A stretch of DNA of 64,000 bases from Streptomyces graminilatus (GCF_001418565.1 NZ_LIQQ01000009.1:1-64000); one strand, 5' to 3'. Shown: positions 1 through 8,006, counted from the stretch's first letter. A program made the numbers and translations. Notes: generated by a model from the letters alone, not told the origin.

Positions 1-626
1 CGGTCTTCGCCGGATCCGGCGAAGACCGCGAGGGCGACCATGATCAGGACGCCGACCTTGCGGGCGACCATCACGCCCCAGTACATGAACGCGCCGATTG
101 CGCAGCCGAGGGCGACCAGGGCTGGGACTGTCCAGCCGAGGCCGTACATCGCCCCCAGGTTGTTGACCTTGATGACGCGGCGGATCGCATCGTCGACTGA
201 ACTGTTGGCTGCTTGGAACAGGCCGTCAGAAAGGGCGTCGACCACGGTGATGGCGACGGTGGTGAAGGCGACGGCGCAGAAGGAGAAGAGGACGCCGGTC
301 ATGGTGCCGATCGCGGCTTGGGCGAGGGCGCGTTCGTCCCGTCGCCAAGCCGCGGACATCAACTGGATGCAGAACGTACCGACGGTCAGGGCGAGTCCGA
401 TAGGTAGCAGCAGCTCGTAGTTGTCCCGGAACCAACCGGCGTTGAGATCGATGGCGGTGGTTTCGTTGACGGCCTTGGCGGCGAGGTCGGCTGCGCTGGC
501 GGCCAGTTCACCCGCTGACTTCGCGATCCACGCCCCGATGCCGTCGGTGACGGTCCCGGCGGGGTTGGTGGCGAAGTCGACGGTGTCGCAGACGGTGCCC
601 ATCAGCGGAAGGTCGCAGACTCCCAT
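1..626 (-). CDS. TrbL/VirB6-like conjugal transfer membrane protein (C-terminus beyond window)
   Basis: Reads from ATG at 626 through the left edge of the window with no stop, giving 208 residues. A strong ribosome binding site (AAAGGAGG) lies about 7 bases upstream of the start. After a soluble N-terminus of about 70 residues come several hydrophobic stretches (roughly 75-90, 100-125, 155-180, 185-205), the topology of the polytopic TrbL/VirB6 channel subunit of type IV secretion systems. Such proteins line the inner-membrane part of the conjugation pore. The three following genes on the same strand (single-pass protein, DUF6112 protein, wall hydrolase) are the usual neighbours in actinobacterial integrative elements. 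Family assignment rests on topology and context, so the class is likelier than the exact family. Confidence 0.6.
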   Translation of the reverse strand, partial: MGVCDLPLMGTVCDTVDFATNPAGTVTDGIGAWIAKSAGELAASAADLAAKAVNETTAIDLNAGWFRDNYELLLPIGLALTVGTFCIQLMSAAWRRDERALAQAAIGTMTGVLFSFCAVAFTTVAITVVDALSDGLFQAANSSVDDAIRRVIKVNNLGAMYGLGWTVPALVALGCAIGAFMYWGVMVARKVGVLIMVALAVFAGSGED

Positions 627-653
627 GGCGGTACCTCCTTTCTGGGGTGGGGG

Positions 654-1343
654 TCAGGGCGCGACGGTCGGCAGGACACCGGCCAGGGCACAGGGCTGGG
701 AGGGGCGGCACTGGACCGCGAGGGTGGTAAGGCGGTTCTCGGCGCCGCCGTGCGGCGAGCCTTTCCAAGCGATCGACTGTTTGCCGGAGACCGTCACGGC
801 GTAGACGTACGCGGTGGTGATCGCCCCCGGGTCCGCCTGCAGGGCCTGGGTGAACGAGTCGGGGAAGTGCGCCTCGTTCACCGTGGCGGTGGCGAACTGG
901 CCGTTGGCGGCCATCTCCTTCCACAACACGGGCGAGGGGACCAGTGCGTCGACCGAGGCGGCGTCGGCGTACTTCTTCTCGCTGGTCAGCCACTTGTGCA
1001 GGGCGGCCAGCAGCTCATGCTGGGAGTAGGCGCGAGTGTCGTAGGACCACAGTGCTGCGGCTGCCGCCTTCCCGAAGGTGATCGGGTCGTGCGTGGACGG
1101 GGGAACGGGCAGGGCACTGCGGCTCCCGTGCGGTGGTGACGAGGCGGAAGCGGAAGCGGTCGGGGAGGAGGGGGAAGCCGAACTCGCCTGCGGTGCAGGA
1201 GCCTTGGAAGAGGTCCTGCCGTCGCGGGTGAGGTAGGCGGCCAGGCCGGCGAGGGCGACGAGCACCACTAGAACAGCGGTGCCGAGCAGCGCCCGGCGGC
1301 GCACGCGCGATGCGCCGCCGGGGTTCGTGGAGCGGGGGGACAT
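654..1343 (-). CDS. Single-pass VirB8-like conjugation protein (hypothetical)
   Basis: 229 residues. The start is placed at the ATG that overlaps the stop of the upstream gene (TGATG at 1343), implying translational coupling; longer readings would run through the upstream gene. It has a basic N-terminus, one membrane segment at about residues 17-37, a Ser/Ala/Pro-rich linker (about 45-75), and a globular C-terminal region of about 140 residues. That layout (short cytoplasmic tail, one membrane helix, external domain) is that of VirB8/TcpC-type proteins of conjugation systems, which have an NTF2-like external domain. I cannot demonstrate the fold from sequence alone. It sits 27 bases upstream of the VirB6-like gene, so the two are likely co-transcribed. 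Confidence 0.5.
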   Translation of the reverse strand: MSPRSTNPGGASRVRRRALLGTAVLVVLVALAGLAAYLTRDGRTSSKAPAPQASSASPSSPTASASASSPPHGSRSALPVPPSTHDPITFGKAAAAALWSYDTRAYSQHELLAALHKWLTSEKKYADAASVDALVPSPVLWKEMAANGQFATATVNEAHFPDSFTQALQADPGAITTAYVYAVTVSGKQSIAWKGSPHGGAENRLTTLAVQCRPSQPCALAGVLPTVAP

Positions 1344-1651
1344 CAGTGGACCTGCGTCCCCAGCGTGCTGAAGAACGCCACCACACCATTCGCGGCACCC
1401 AGCAGGAGGGCCGCGCCAGCGCTGACCAGCACGCCCTTCTTGCCGCTGGCCTCGGCCTGGTGTCCGCCGGAGTGGTGGCCCCAGGCCCATACGCCGGCGC
1501 TGACGGCAAGCGCGCCGACCACGGCGATGATCCCGAAGAGGTTGATCGAGCCCATCACCTGCTTGAGGACCGAGAGGCCCGGCAGCCCGCCCTCGTTCGG
1601 TTTGATTCCGGGGTCGTAGGCGAGCTGGACGACCTTGTCGGCGAGGTACAT
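1343..1651 (-). CDS. DUF6112-like small membrane protein of conjugation module
   Basis: 102 residues with two hydrophobic segments (about 35-57 and 73-95) separated by a His/Gly/Lys-rich loop. The start ATG at 1651 has a GGAG ribosome binding site 8 bases upstream. The sequence resembles the DUF6112 family found in Streptomyces integrative conjugative elements. Its size and two-helix hairpin also match VirB2-type pilin/channel subunits, but that role is inference. Its stop overlaps the start of the next gene by one base, so the two are probably translated together. Confidence 0.6.
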   Translation of the reverse strand: MYLADKVVQLAYDPGIKPNEGGLPGLSVLKQVMGSINLFGIIAVVGALAVSAGVWAWGHHSGGHQAEASGKKGVLVSAGAALLLGAANGVVAFFSTLGTQVH

Positions 1652-1737
1652 CGTTGTGAACTCCAGTTCGATTTAAGGCACACCAAAGCCCGCGAAGGCG
1701 AAGTGGCAGTGCAGGAAGGGGGAGGGGGAAGCGCCGG

Positions 1738-2883
1738 TCAGACGACCCGGCGGGCCGCGAGAATCTGCGGCTTCCAGGACGCGAGGGTCGCGAGGCGGAC
1801 CACGTCGCCGGTGTGCGGGGCGTTCACGATCAAGCCCTGGCCGACGACCATCCCGACGTGTTCCGGGACTTCGGCAGTCCCCTCGGTGAAGACGAGGTCA
1901 CCGGGCTGGAGAGCGTCAACCGATACCGGCTTGCCCTCCTTGACCTGCGTGTACGTCGTCCGTGTGAGGGTGACGCCGGCTGCCTTGTACGACTGCTGCA
2001 TCAGCGAGGAGCAGTCGCAGCGGCCCATGGGGTCGGGCCCGTGGGAGTCGGTGCAGCTCCCGCCCCATTGGTACGGAGTGTCGAGCTGGCCGAGCGCCCA
2101 GCGGATCGCCGTCTGGACCTTGGGCGGAGCGTCTGCCGGGATCTTGTATCCGGCCGGCAACGCGCCGGGCGGGATGGTTCCGAAGTCGGTTCCGTCCCCG
2201 TCGGCCGTACAGCTGCCTGCGGTACTCGGCGGAGGACTGGCCGTACTGTCCGAGCCGGATGGCGAGGGGCTCGGCGACGTGTCGTCGGCCTTCGGCAGCA
2301 GCGGCTCGATCGCCTGATGCAAGGCGGTGGCCAGGGGCTCCCACTTCGCGTAAGCCTCGCGGAAGCCGGACTTCTGCACCGCCTGGGCGGCCTGGGTGAC
2401 GGAAAGGGACTGCCAGCCCGAGACCTTCTCCAGCGCCTCGTAGAACTTCGTCGAGGCGTGCACCGGGTCGAGGATCTCATTCGCGGTGCCCCATCCCTGC
2501 GACGGACGCTGCTGGAACAACCCGAGGCTGTCGCGGTCGCCGTAGGTCAGGTTCCGCAGGCCGCTCTCCTGCAAGGCGGTCGCCAGGGCCACGATCTGGC
2601 CCCGGGCCGGGATGTTCATCGCGACACCGGTGGCCTGGATGGTTTTGGCGTTGGGCACCTGCTCGGCCGGGTCGTCTAGGCCCGGCACAGAGACCGTTTC
2701 CTTGCCGCTGCCGTCCAGGATCGCCTTCACCTGAGTGGCGACGGCCGAGGTATCCACAGCCTGTGCACCGCCGGTCGAGCAGGAAGCCGAGGCACTCCCG
2801 GCCGCGATACCGAGGATCGGAACGGCCAGCAGCAGTGGACCGGTGGCGACGAGACCGACGACGGTTCCGGTGGTCTTCTTCAT
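1738..2883 (-). CDS. Secreted lysozyme-like / NlpC-P60 (C40) cell-wall hydrolase of the transfer module
   Basis: 381 residues. The N-terminus carries a signal-peptide or membrane-anchor helix (about 8-30) followed by a Cys. Residues about 75-195 form a lysozyme-like region with an ALQES motif near 103-107 and GLFQQRPSQG at 121-130, as in transglycosylase-like domains of actinobacterial transfer proteins. A Ser/Pro linker (about 200-222) leads to a C-terminal NlpC/P60 domain with the catalytic set visible: DCSS (Cys 291), EHVG (His 342) and NAPH (His 357). Bifunctional hydrolases of this kind open peptidoglycan locally for the conjugation channel (VirB1-like role). It is first in the minus-strand cluster; a 14-bp inverted repeat lies in its 5' region. 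No convincing Shine-Dalgarno is seen before ATG 2883. Confidence 0.85.
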   Translation of the reverse strand: MKKTTGTVVGLVATGPLLLAVPILGIAAGSASASCSTGGAQAVDTSAVATQVKAILDGSGKETVSVPGLDDPAEQVPNAKTIQATGVAMNIPARGQIVALATALQESGLRNLTYGDRDSLGLFQQRPSQGWGTANEILDPVHASTKFYEALEKVSGWQSLSVTQAAQAVQKSGFREAYAKWEPLATALHQAIEPLLPKADDTSPSPSPSGSDSTASPPPSTAGSCTADGDGTDFGTIPPGALPAGYKIPADAPPKVQTAIRWALGQLDTPYQWGGSCTDSHGPDPMGRCDCSSLMQQSYKAAGVTLTRTTYTQVKEGKPVSVDALQPGDLVFTEGTAEVPEHVGMVVGQGLIVNAPHTGDVVRLATLASWKPQILAARRVV

Positions 2884-2993
2884 CGCCGCTGCCGTTCGCC
2901 GGGGCGGACAGCCCGGCCGGGCAACGGAGTTAGGTCAGGGCGTGGGCGTATCAGGGCGTGCTGCATCGCAGCGGCTCCTCGCGGTTCGTAGGA

Positions 2994-3036
2994 GGCGCGG
3001 TGCCGACTTCTCGTGCAAAGCCGTCGGCACCGCGCC
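2994..3036. other. 14-bp perfect inverted repeat in the divergent promoter region
   Basis: GGCGCGGTGCCGAC at 2994-3007 is repeated inverted at 3023-3036 with a 15-base loop. There is no T-tract on either strand, so a standard intrinsic terminator is unlikely. It lies about 110 bases upstream of the C40 peptidase start and 430 bases upstream of the methyltransferase, so it could be a leader hairpin of the minus-strand transfer operon. I see no gene in the rest of 2884-3462, which presumably holds two divergent promoters. Confidence 0.4.
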
Positions 3037-3462
3037 GATGTGAATCCGCCTCTCAGGGCGGGCCCGGGTCAGGGGAGTTGGTAGCTCCCGGACGCCGGTC
3101 TCAGGTCATGCGCGGCAGCCGGCCGCGCTTGTAATCTCAGGCGGTGCACCGGGTCTCCTCACGGCTTCGGGAACGGGGGGCCAACGTGCCCTCCGGACCG
3201 CGCTATTGGACGCGGCAACACGGATCAGCACAGGTCAGCGGGGGTAGAGCCGGGCTCCGCCTCGGTGACACGGCGAGACAGTAGATCGGGATTCCGGCCG
3301 CACCAAACGACCGCCGAACCCAGGCCCGGAGTACGACACGGGCTCGTTAGGCGCGGCCGAAAAACGCGGCTAATCTCCGGCGCAACCCAGCTCCGAACGG
3401 CCGATGTTGACCGCCGTCCGGAGCGGGCCCAGTCCCGTCGTGCCCTGAAAGAGGCCCCGCAC

Positions 3463-4221
3463 ATGAGCTACACGCTGCACCGAGGCGACGCCCTCACCGT
3501 GCTGAAGACCCTCCCGGACGAGAGCGTCAACGCCGTCATCACCGACCCCCCGTACAACTCCGGCGGACGCACCAGCTCGGACCGCACCGGCCGCACCGCC
3601 CGCGCCAAGTACGTCACCAGCGGATCGGCGCACGACCTGCAGAACTTCCCCGGAGAAAACCGCGACCAGCGGAGCTATCGAAGCTGGCTGACCGCGCTGC
3701 TCACCGAGGCGTACCGGGCCGCGACCGAGCACTCCGTCGCCATGGTGTTCTCCGACTGGCGACAGGAGCCGACCACCAGCGACGCCCTGCAGATGGCGGG
3801 CTGGACCTGGAGCGGCACGATCCCCTGGATCAAGCCCGCCAGCCGGCCCCGCAAGGGCGGGTTCAAGCAGTCGGCCGAGTTCATCACCTGGGGCGTCAAG
3901 GGCAGCCTCGAAAAGGACCGGGACCTCTACCTGCCCGGCCACTTCATCGCCTCCCAGCCCCGCAAGGACCGCGTCCACATCACCCAGAAGCCGGTCGAGA
4001 TCATGCAGCAGCTCGTGCAGATCTGCCCCGAAGGCGGCACCGTCCTCGACCCCTTCACGGGCAGCGGCTCGACAGGCGTCGCCGCCCTGCGCGAGGGCCG
4101 GCAGTTCGTCGGCGTCGAGCTGTCCTCGCACTACGCCGACGTGGCAGAACAGCGACTGTTGCAGGCAACGCAACACACTCTGACTCAGGACGACTTCGTC
4201 CTGGCCGGGCCGGAGGCATGA
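3463..4221 (+). CDS. Beta-class site-specific DNA methyltransferase (N4-cytosine/N6-adenine)
   Basis: 252 residues. The start ATG at 3463 is preceded by GAGG 8 bases upstream; longer readings have no start signal. The catalytic motif IV, DPPYNSGG, is at residues 28-35 and the AdoMet-binding motif I, DPFTGSGSTG, comes late at about 195-205. This motif IV - recognition region - motif I order defines the beta class. Enzymes of this class methylate the exocyclic amino group of adenine or cytosine at a short site. The gene converges on a DUF5655 nuclease relic across a shared terminator, and a second relic of this same gene end sits next to the intact DUF5655 gene at 27 kb. That suggests methyltransferase and nuclease were originally neighbours, possibly a restriction-modification pair; the pairing is inferred. 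The recognition site cannot be read from sequence. Confidence 0.85.
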   Translation: MSYTLHRGDALTVLKTLPDESVNAVITDPPYNSGGRTSSDRTGRTARAKYVTSGSAHDLQNFPGENRDQRSYRSWLTALLTEAYRAATEHSVAMVFSDWRQEPTTSDALQMAGWTWSGTIPWIKPASRPRKGGFKQSAEFITWGVKGSLEKDRDLYLPGHFIASQPRKDRVHITQKPVEIMQQLVQICPEGGTVLDPFTGSGSTGVAALREGRQFVGVELSSHYADVAEQRLLQATQHTLTQDDFVLAGPEA

Positions 4222-4264
4222 GCATGAGAGCGACCAGACCAGGGCCGACGGACCGCAGACGCCA

Positions 4265-4308
4265 AAGGGCGGCTGGTACATCGAGGAACCGATGCACCAG
4301 CCGCCCTT
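4265..4308. terminator. Bidirectional hairpin terminator between methyltransferase and DUF5655 relic
   Basis: A 19-bp stem, 4265-4283 pairing with 4290-4308 (one mismatch), with a 6-base loop. The arms begin AAGGGCGGCTGGT and end with CCGCCCTT, so each strand ends in a short T-rich run. It sits in the convergent space between a plus-strand and a minus-strand reading frame, so it can serve both. The equivalent hairpin recurs at 26988-27031. Confidence 0.75.
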
Positions 4309-4392
4309 CCGCTTGCGTCAGGCCGCCTCGAACGCCCGCCGAATCAGCGGCCCCGCCTTCTCCAGGTCGGCCGCCGAGGCGATCCGCACCTC
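4309..4392 (-). pseudogene. C-terminal relic of a DUF5655 nuclease gene
   Basis: The minus strand here encodes the final ~25 codons of a DUF5655-type nuclease, closely matching the end of the intact gene at 27041-27115. Reading is lost at 4392, where unrelated sequence begins. A second piece of the same gene is found at 6597-6647 in the same orientation and order, so the 2.2 kb between them replaced the missing middle of this copy. Confidence 0.75.
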
Positions 4393-4398
4393 GTGCGC

Positions 4399-4890
4399 TC
4401 AGGCAGCGTACATATCTCTCATGGGTGCGATGTAGGCGGCTTCGATGAAATCGAGGAACTTCGTGAGGCCCTCGTCTTCGAGCATGTGCCCGATGCAATA
4501 CATCATTTGATAGGTGACGCTCAGTTCCTCGCTGGGTTCTTCCCCGAGGTGCTTGTCGGCGGCTCGCATCTCTCGGTGCGGAGTGCGATCAAAGAGAGAA
4601 TTCCTTTCCTCCTGTTCTGGGGTCCGGGGGCCAAAGGCCGCGATGAAGAAGTCCAGTGCCCTCCTGAAATCGTCCGCGCCGAGCAGGTTCTGGATCGTCC
4701 GCATCATCTGGTAAGTGGCTTCGAGCGCCGCGCCGCTGTCGCTGAGGTGCTCATAGGCAAGGGCGGAGATCCGAAGCGAGTCCTGGCGGCGGCTGCGCCG
4801 GCGACGAACAGGAAGCGGCTCGGACGGTGCCTCGGAGTGCTCCGTGGTCAGGTGCGCGAAAGGCATGCTGTTGGCGATTTGGGACGTCAT
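4399..4890 (-). CDS. Hypothetical protein with an internal duplication
   Basis: 163 residues from ATG 4890, chosen because the region before it has no sensible coding character; the upstream AAGGGG sits unusually close to the start. No family is recognised. The N-terminal ~45 residues are basic, including a run of Arg near residues 29-35. Two similar helical segments follow: one containing TYQMMRTIQNLL then ALDFFIAAF, the other containing TYQMMYCIGHML then FLDFIEAAY, about 60 residues apart. The duplicated unit looks like a short alpha-helical repeat. The gene ends 7 bases from the edge of the left 213-bp repeat, so it came with the inserted DNA. Soluble by composition; function unknown. Confidence 0.6.
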   Translation of the reverse strand: MTSQIANSMPFAHLTTEHSEAPSEPLPVRRRRSRRQDSLRISALAYEHLSDSGAALEATYQMMRTIQNLLGADDFRRALDFFIAAFGPRTPEQEERNSLFDRTPHREMRAADKHLGEEPSEELSVTYQMMYCIGHMLEDEGLTKFLDFIEAAYIAPMRDMYAA

Positions 4891-5140
4891 GCCCCTTCGA
4901 TATCGCCCTGCCACTCTTGTAACGGGGTGTTGAGGCCTATAGAGCTGCGTGTCTCGGGCCGGTTCGTCCATCCGGTGTCGGCGTCGGCTGAACTTGGCCG
5001 TCGTCGAGATCCGGACCCGTGCATGCCCCACGGCAGAGGCTGACGCACAGAGCACGAGGCCCGGCTCCCGGTAATGCCCCGGGTCACCTGGCCTCACTTC
5101 TGAGAGCCCGCGGCCCTCAGCATCTCGACCACCGTAGCGG

Positions 5141-6325
5141 TCAGCCGACGAGGGCGCCGAGGCGTCCGCGGATGCGTGCGCGGTCGTTCTTGAGCTCCTC
5201 GAAGCGGATGAAGCCGGTCGCGGAGCTCTCTGATTCTCGCCGTGCGAGGCGGTAGGCGGTCGTCCACTCAGGGTGGGTGTGCTGCCAGAGGGCCCATGCA
5301 ACGGGTTCGCGCAGGGGCTTGGTGAGCTTCTTGCCGGTCAAGCTGCGGTGGCGGACGTCCGTGTTCTGCTGAACGCCGAGATATTGGCAGGCCATGTAGA
5401 GGTCCTCGGCCTTCAGAACTCGGTCGGCAGGGATCTCGCCTGCGTCCTGGAGTTTGTCGGCGATGAGCCGGACCGGCTCGGGGGCAGGGATGTAGGCGGC
5501 GGCCAGGTTGGCCAGTACCAGTGCATCTCTGCTCGGGACGGTGGGCCGCATGATGAGGCCCTCCGCCCGGATGCGGTCGGCCCATTCGGTTGCCTCGACC
5601 TGGGGCTGGTCTCCGGTGAGTTCGGCGATGTGCTCGATGCCGAGGTTCGCGGAGCCGGCGGGGGCGCCTGGGCGAGTGTCGCCATCGTGGTGTGTCCAGG
5701 ACGGCTTCCCGGGTCCCCAGGCGAGGGTGCGGGTGGTGACCATCGCCTCCCAGATCCGGGCGACCAGTGCGGCGTCCTCACGCGGGTCGGCGTCGTGCCG
5801 GTCGGGCGACATTCCTGTGGCGCCGGGCCGCAGGCCAGGGGCGGAGGTGGGGAAGCGGAGCTTGCGCCGTGTCTCGCCCAGGTTCTCCTTCGCGAGGTCG
5901 TCAAGGTTGCAGCCGTTGGGGAAGGGGCCGCCGCGGACTCGGTGGGCGAAGACGAGTGTGTCGATCGTGCGGTCCAGGAGCTGGCTGGGGATCGGGGTGA
6001 CCATGGCGGCGGCCCGCAGGTCAGCGGTGAGGATGCCGTGCCCGACGACCAACTGTTTGCCGTGGAGCGCGTTGATCAGGGCGCTTGCGGGGTGCGGCCC
6101 GGTGATCAGTTCGTCCCCGGTGATCCGGAGGCGTTCGCCGTCGAAGTCGGCGTGGACCAGCCCGGAGCGGCCGATGAGCCAGCCCTCGGGTGGGGCGGCG
6201 GCGACGCCGCGTCCGTGAGCGCGGGAACCGCGCTCGTAGTCGACGTCGCAGAAGGTCAAGGAGATAGGGCGCCGACGCCGTTGCTCTGGTCGTCCGGCCC
6301 GTCGGCGTTGTGCTGCTTTCCCCAC
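5141..6325 (-). CDS. DEDD (DnaQ/RNase H-fold) 3'-5' exonuclease-like protein
   Basis: 394 residues from GTG 6325, preceded by GAGGGG about 8 bases upstream. The N-terminal 200 residues carry a pattern expected of DEDD exonucleases: an FCDVDYE segment (acidic motif I, about 25-31), VVGHGILTADLRAA (motif II, about 93-106), then NLDDLAKENLG, and EDAALVARIWEAM near 182-194 (motif III-like). Such enzymes trim DNA or RNA 3' ends. The C-terminal ~190 residues are not recognised; they contain a YLGVQQ segment and a basic end. The exonuclease assignment is by motif spacing and needs a profile comparison. The gene is part of the 2.2-kb segment inserted in an old DUF5655 gene and lies upstream of, and divergent from, the kinase/helicase operon. 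Confidence 0.5.
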   Translation of the reverse strand: MGKAAQRRRAGRPEQRRRRPISLTFCDVDYERGSRAHGRGVAAAPPEGWLIGRSGLVHADFDGERLRITGDELITGPHPASALINALHGKQLVVGHGILTADLRAAAMVTPIPSQLLDRTIDTLVFAHRVRGGPFPNGCNLDDLAKENLGETRRKLRFPTSAPGLRPGATGMSPDRHDADPREDAALVARIWEAMVTTRTLAWGPGKPSWTHHDGDTRPGAPAGSANLGIEHIAELTGDQPQVEATEWADRIRAEGLIMRPTVPSRDALVLANLAAAYIPAPEPVRLIADKLQDAGEIPADRVLKAEDLYMACQYLGVQQNTDVRHRSLTGKKLTKPLREPVAWALWQHTHPEWTTAYRLARRESESSATGFIRFEELKNDRARIRGRLGALVG

Positions 6326-6448
6326 TCTTGCTGCCCCTCTCGTCCGTTCTCATCCGTAGGGGCATGGTTGCAGCCGTCACTGACAACGAGATGTCGATCA
6401 GGTCGGTCGATGTCAGCGTGGGATGCCAGGCCGGCCGGGAAGGGAAAG

Positions 6449-6604
6449 GTGAGAGTCGTGCTGGATCTGGCGGATGGCCGGGTGCTGGTGCGCGGGAGTC
6501 ACCGCTGGCCTTGGCCGGCGACGGTCGAGACGGTCCTGTACGGGCTCGCGGACCGTTATGACGAACGGCTCGTGGTGATCGATGGTTTCCCAGCTACTCC
6601 TTGA
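6449..6604 (+). pseudogene. Short reading frame cut at a recombination junction
   Basis: A GTG at 6449, just after an AGGGAAAG segment, opens 51 codons in good Streptomyces codon usage. The product starts VRVVLDLADGRVLVRG and contains YGLADRYDERLVVIDGF. It ends at a TGA (6602-6604) that lies inside the relic of a DUF5655 gene at 6597-6647, so the natural end of this frame has probably been replaced. It may be the 5' piece of a longer gene or a chance reading frame; I do not recognise a family. Confidence 0.35.
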
Positions 6605-6647
6605 TCAGGGCCTCGAACTCGTGATGCGTCGAATCCAGCCACGACAG
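6597..6647 (-). pseudogene. Internal relic of a DUF5655 nuclease gene
   Basis: 51 bases matching 27644-27694 of the intact DUF5655 gene with about 5 differences, same orientation. They encode the LSWLDSxxHEFEAL(V/I)KE segment. Both edges are abrupt. With the C-terminal relic at 4309-4392 it shows that a second DUF5655 gene once lay here and was broken by insertion. Confidence 0.7.
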
Positions 6648-6702
6648 CCTATGGCCCAGACCGTGAGCGACTACGCTTGATAGGCGCCCCGGAGCCTGAC
6701 TG

Positions 6703-7911
6703 GTGGCTGTATGGGCATGCATGAGGAGTGCTGAACAGAAGATGACGGGGACGCCCGAGCGGATCGGCCGATACACCGTGGCCAAGGAACTGGGCTCGGG
6801 CGGAATGGGGGAGGTGTACCTCGCCTACACCCCGGGCGGTGACCCGGTGGCGGTGAAGCTGATCCGGAGCGACAAGCTGGATCCCCTCACGCGTGCGCGG
6901 TTCGAGAAGGAAGCGCTGATAGCGCGCACCGTGATCGGCACCAACAGGGTGGCGCGTTTCCTGGACGCCGACCCGTTCGCGGACCGGCCCTGGCTGGCCA
7001 TGGAGTACGTGGCAGGGCGCACCTTGTTGTCCTGCGTCGACGAGGACGGTGTCCTCCCGCTGCCGCTGGTCGCCAGCCTCGGCGTGCTACTTGCCGAGGG
7101 ACTGAGCGCTGTGCATGCCGCTGAGCTGCTGCACCGGGATCTCAAGCCTCAGAACGTGATCATGGGCAAGGAAGGTCCCATGATCATCGACTTTGGGCTC
7201 GGCGCGTTCATGGACGCCGCGAAGGAGTCCCTGTCGCACAGCGGCATGATCATTGGAACGGTGCGCTGCATGCCGCCGGAGCAGGCGAGCGGGAATCCGA
7301 AGGTGACACCGGCGGCAGATGTCTATGCGCTGGGGACGGTATTGCTGTATGCGGCGGCCCGCCATTATCCGTACGACGGCGCGGCGTGGGAGGCCGTGGC
7401 CGTGCAGGTGGCGAACCCTGACATCGGCCCGGACCTGAGTGGCGTGCCGGAGGGGCTCAAGCCGCTGATCACCTCGATGCTGGCCCATGCTCCAGAAGGC
7501 AGGCCGACGCTCGGCGCCGTGGCCAAGGCGTGCGGGTCGTTGCTCAAGTCCGCCGGGCTGGTGCCGGCCGACGCGCGATTGGCGTTGATCGCGCAGACTA
7601 CTGCGGGCGGTACCCCGGATGCGGCCAAAGAAGCGTTGTCTCCGTCGTTCGAGAAGCTGCTTGAGGACCAGGTCAAGATCGTCGAGGGTGGTGGCCCGGA
7701 CTCACCGCTTGATGGTCCCCCGAGTGTTGCTGAGGGCGGCGAGACGGATTCGGAAGGCGCGGATCAAGGCGATCCCGAGCCCGCGTCTCCTGAGCCGATT
7801 CCGACCCCTGAGCCAAAGCCGAAGGCCCGGTCTGCGGGCGGGCGGCTCCCGGCATCGAAGCGGGTGGCGGATGAGCTGCGGGCGGCGTACGCGGTGGATA
7901 CCGCGCTGTGA
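6703..7911 (+). CDS. Cytoplasmic Ser/Thr protein kinase (PknB-like catalytic domain)
   Basis: 402 residues from GTG 6703, which has GGAG 8 bases upstream; internal ATGs at 6721 and 6742 are alternatives. The kinase core is complete: glycine loop LGSGGMGEVY (30-39), VAVK lysine at 52, HRDLKPQN (144-151), DFG (163-165) and a PPEQ segment at about 191-194 in the APE position. The C-terminal third is Pro/Glu-rich (about 330-380) with no membrane helix and no PASTA repeats, so it is a soluble kinase. It phosphorylates Ser/Thr on unknown targets. It lies 95 bases upstream of the helicase gene on the same strand, and kinases recur in phage-defence loci (PglW of the Pgl/BREX-2 system, Stk2), so a sensing or effector role in the downstream system is plausible but inferred. 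Confidence 0.85.
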   Translation: MAVWACMRSAEQKMTGTPERIGRYTVAKELGSGGMGEVYLAYTPGGDPVAVKLIRSDKLDPLTRARFEKEALIARTVIGTNRVARFLDADPFADRPWLAMEYVAGRTLLSCVDEDGVLPLPLVASLGVLLAEGLSAVHAAELLHRDLKPQNVIMGKEGPMIIDFGLGAFMDAAKESLSHSGMIIGTVRCMPPEQASGNPKVTPAADVYALGTVLLYAAARHYPYDGAAWEAVAVQVANPDIGPDLSGVPEGLKPLITSMLAHAPEGRPTLGAVAKACGSLLKSAGLVPADARLALIAQTTAGGTPDAAKEALSPSFEKLLEDQVKIVEGGGPDSPLDGPPSVAEGGETDSEGADQGDPEPASPEPIPTPEPKPKARSAGGRLPASKRVADELRAAYAVDTAL

Positions 7912-8006
7912 TGGTCACGCTGTCGGTGCCTGGTGAGAAGCTTGGCGGAGGCGTGTATGGGGCGAGCCTGGGCGCCGCTCGTATATCTCGTTAGGAAGCG
8001 AACGGC

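Larger units (their letters stand above)
4180..4392. repeat. 213-bp direct repeat, left copy
   Basis: Gapless match to 26903-27115 with about 195 of 213 identical bases by eye. This copy holds the last 13 codons of the intact methyltransferase, the hairpin terminator, and the C-terminal codons of a DUF5655 gene on the minus strand (about 4309-4392). Similarity stops abruptly at 4392; the next gene's stop codon is at 4399. Together the two copies bracket the large helicase/methylase operon. Confidence 0.9.

Noticed and set aside
6594-6785. A 63-codon minus-strand frame
   Set aside because: Its only meaningful part is the DUF5655 relic at 6597-6647; the rest is antisense to the kinase start.
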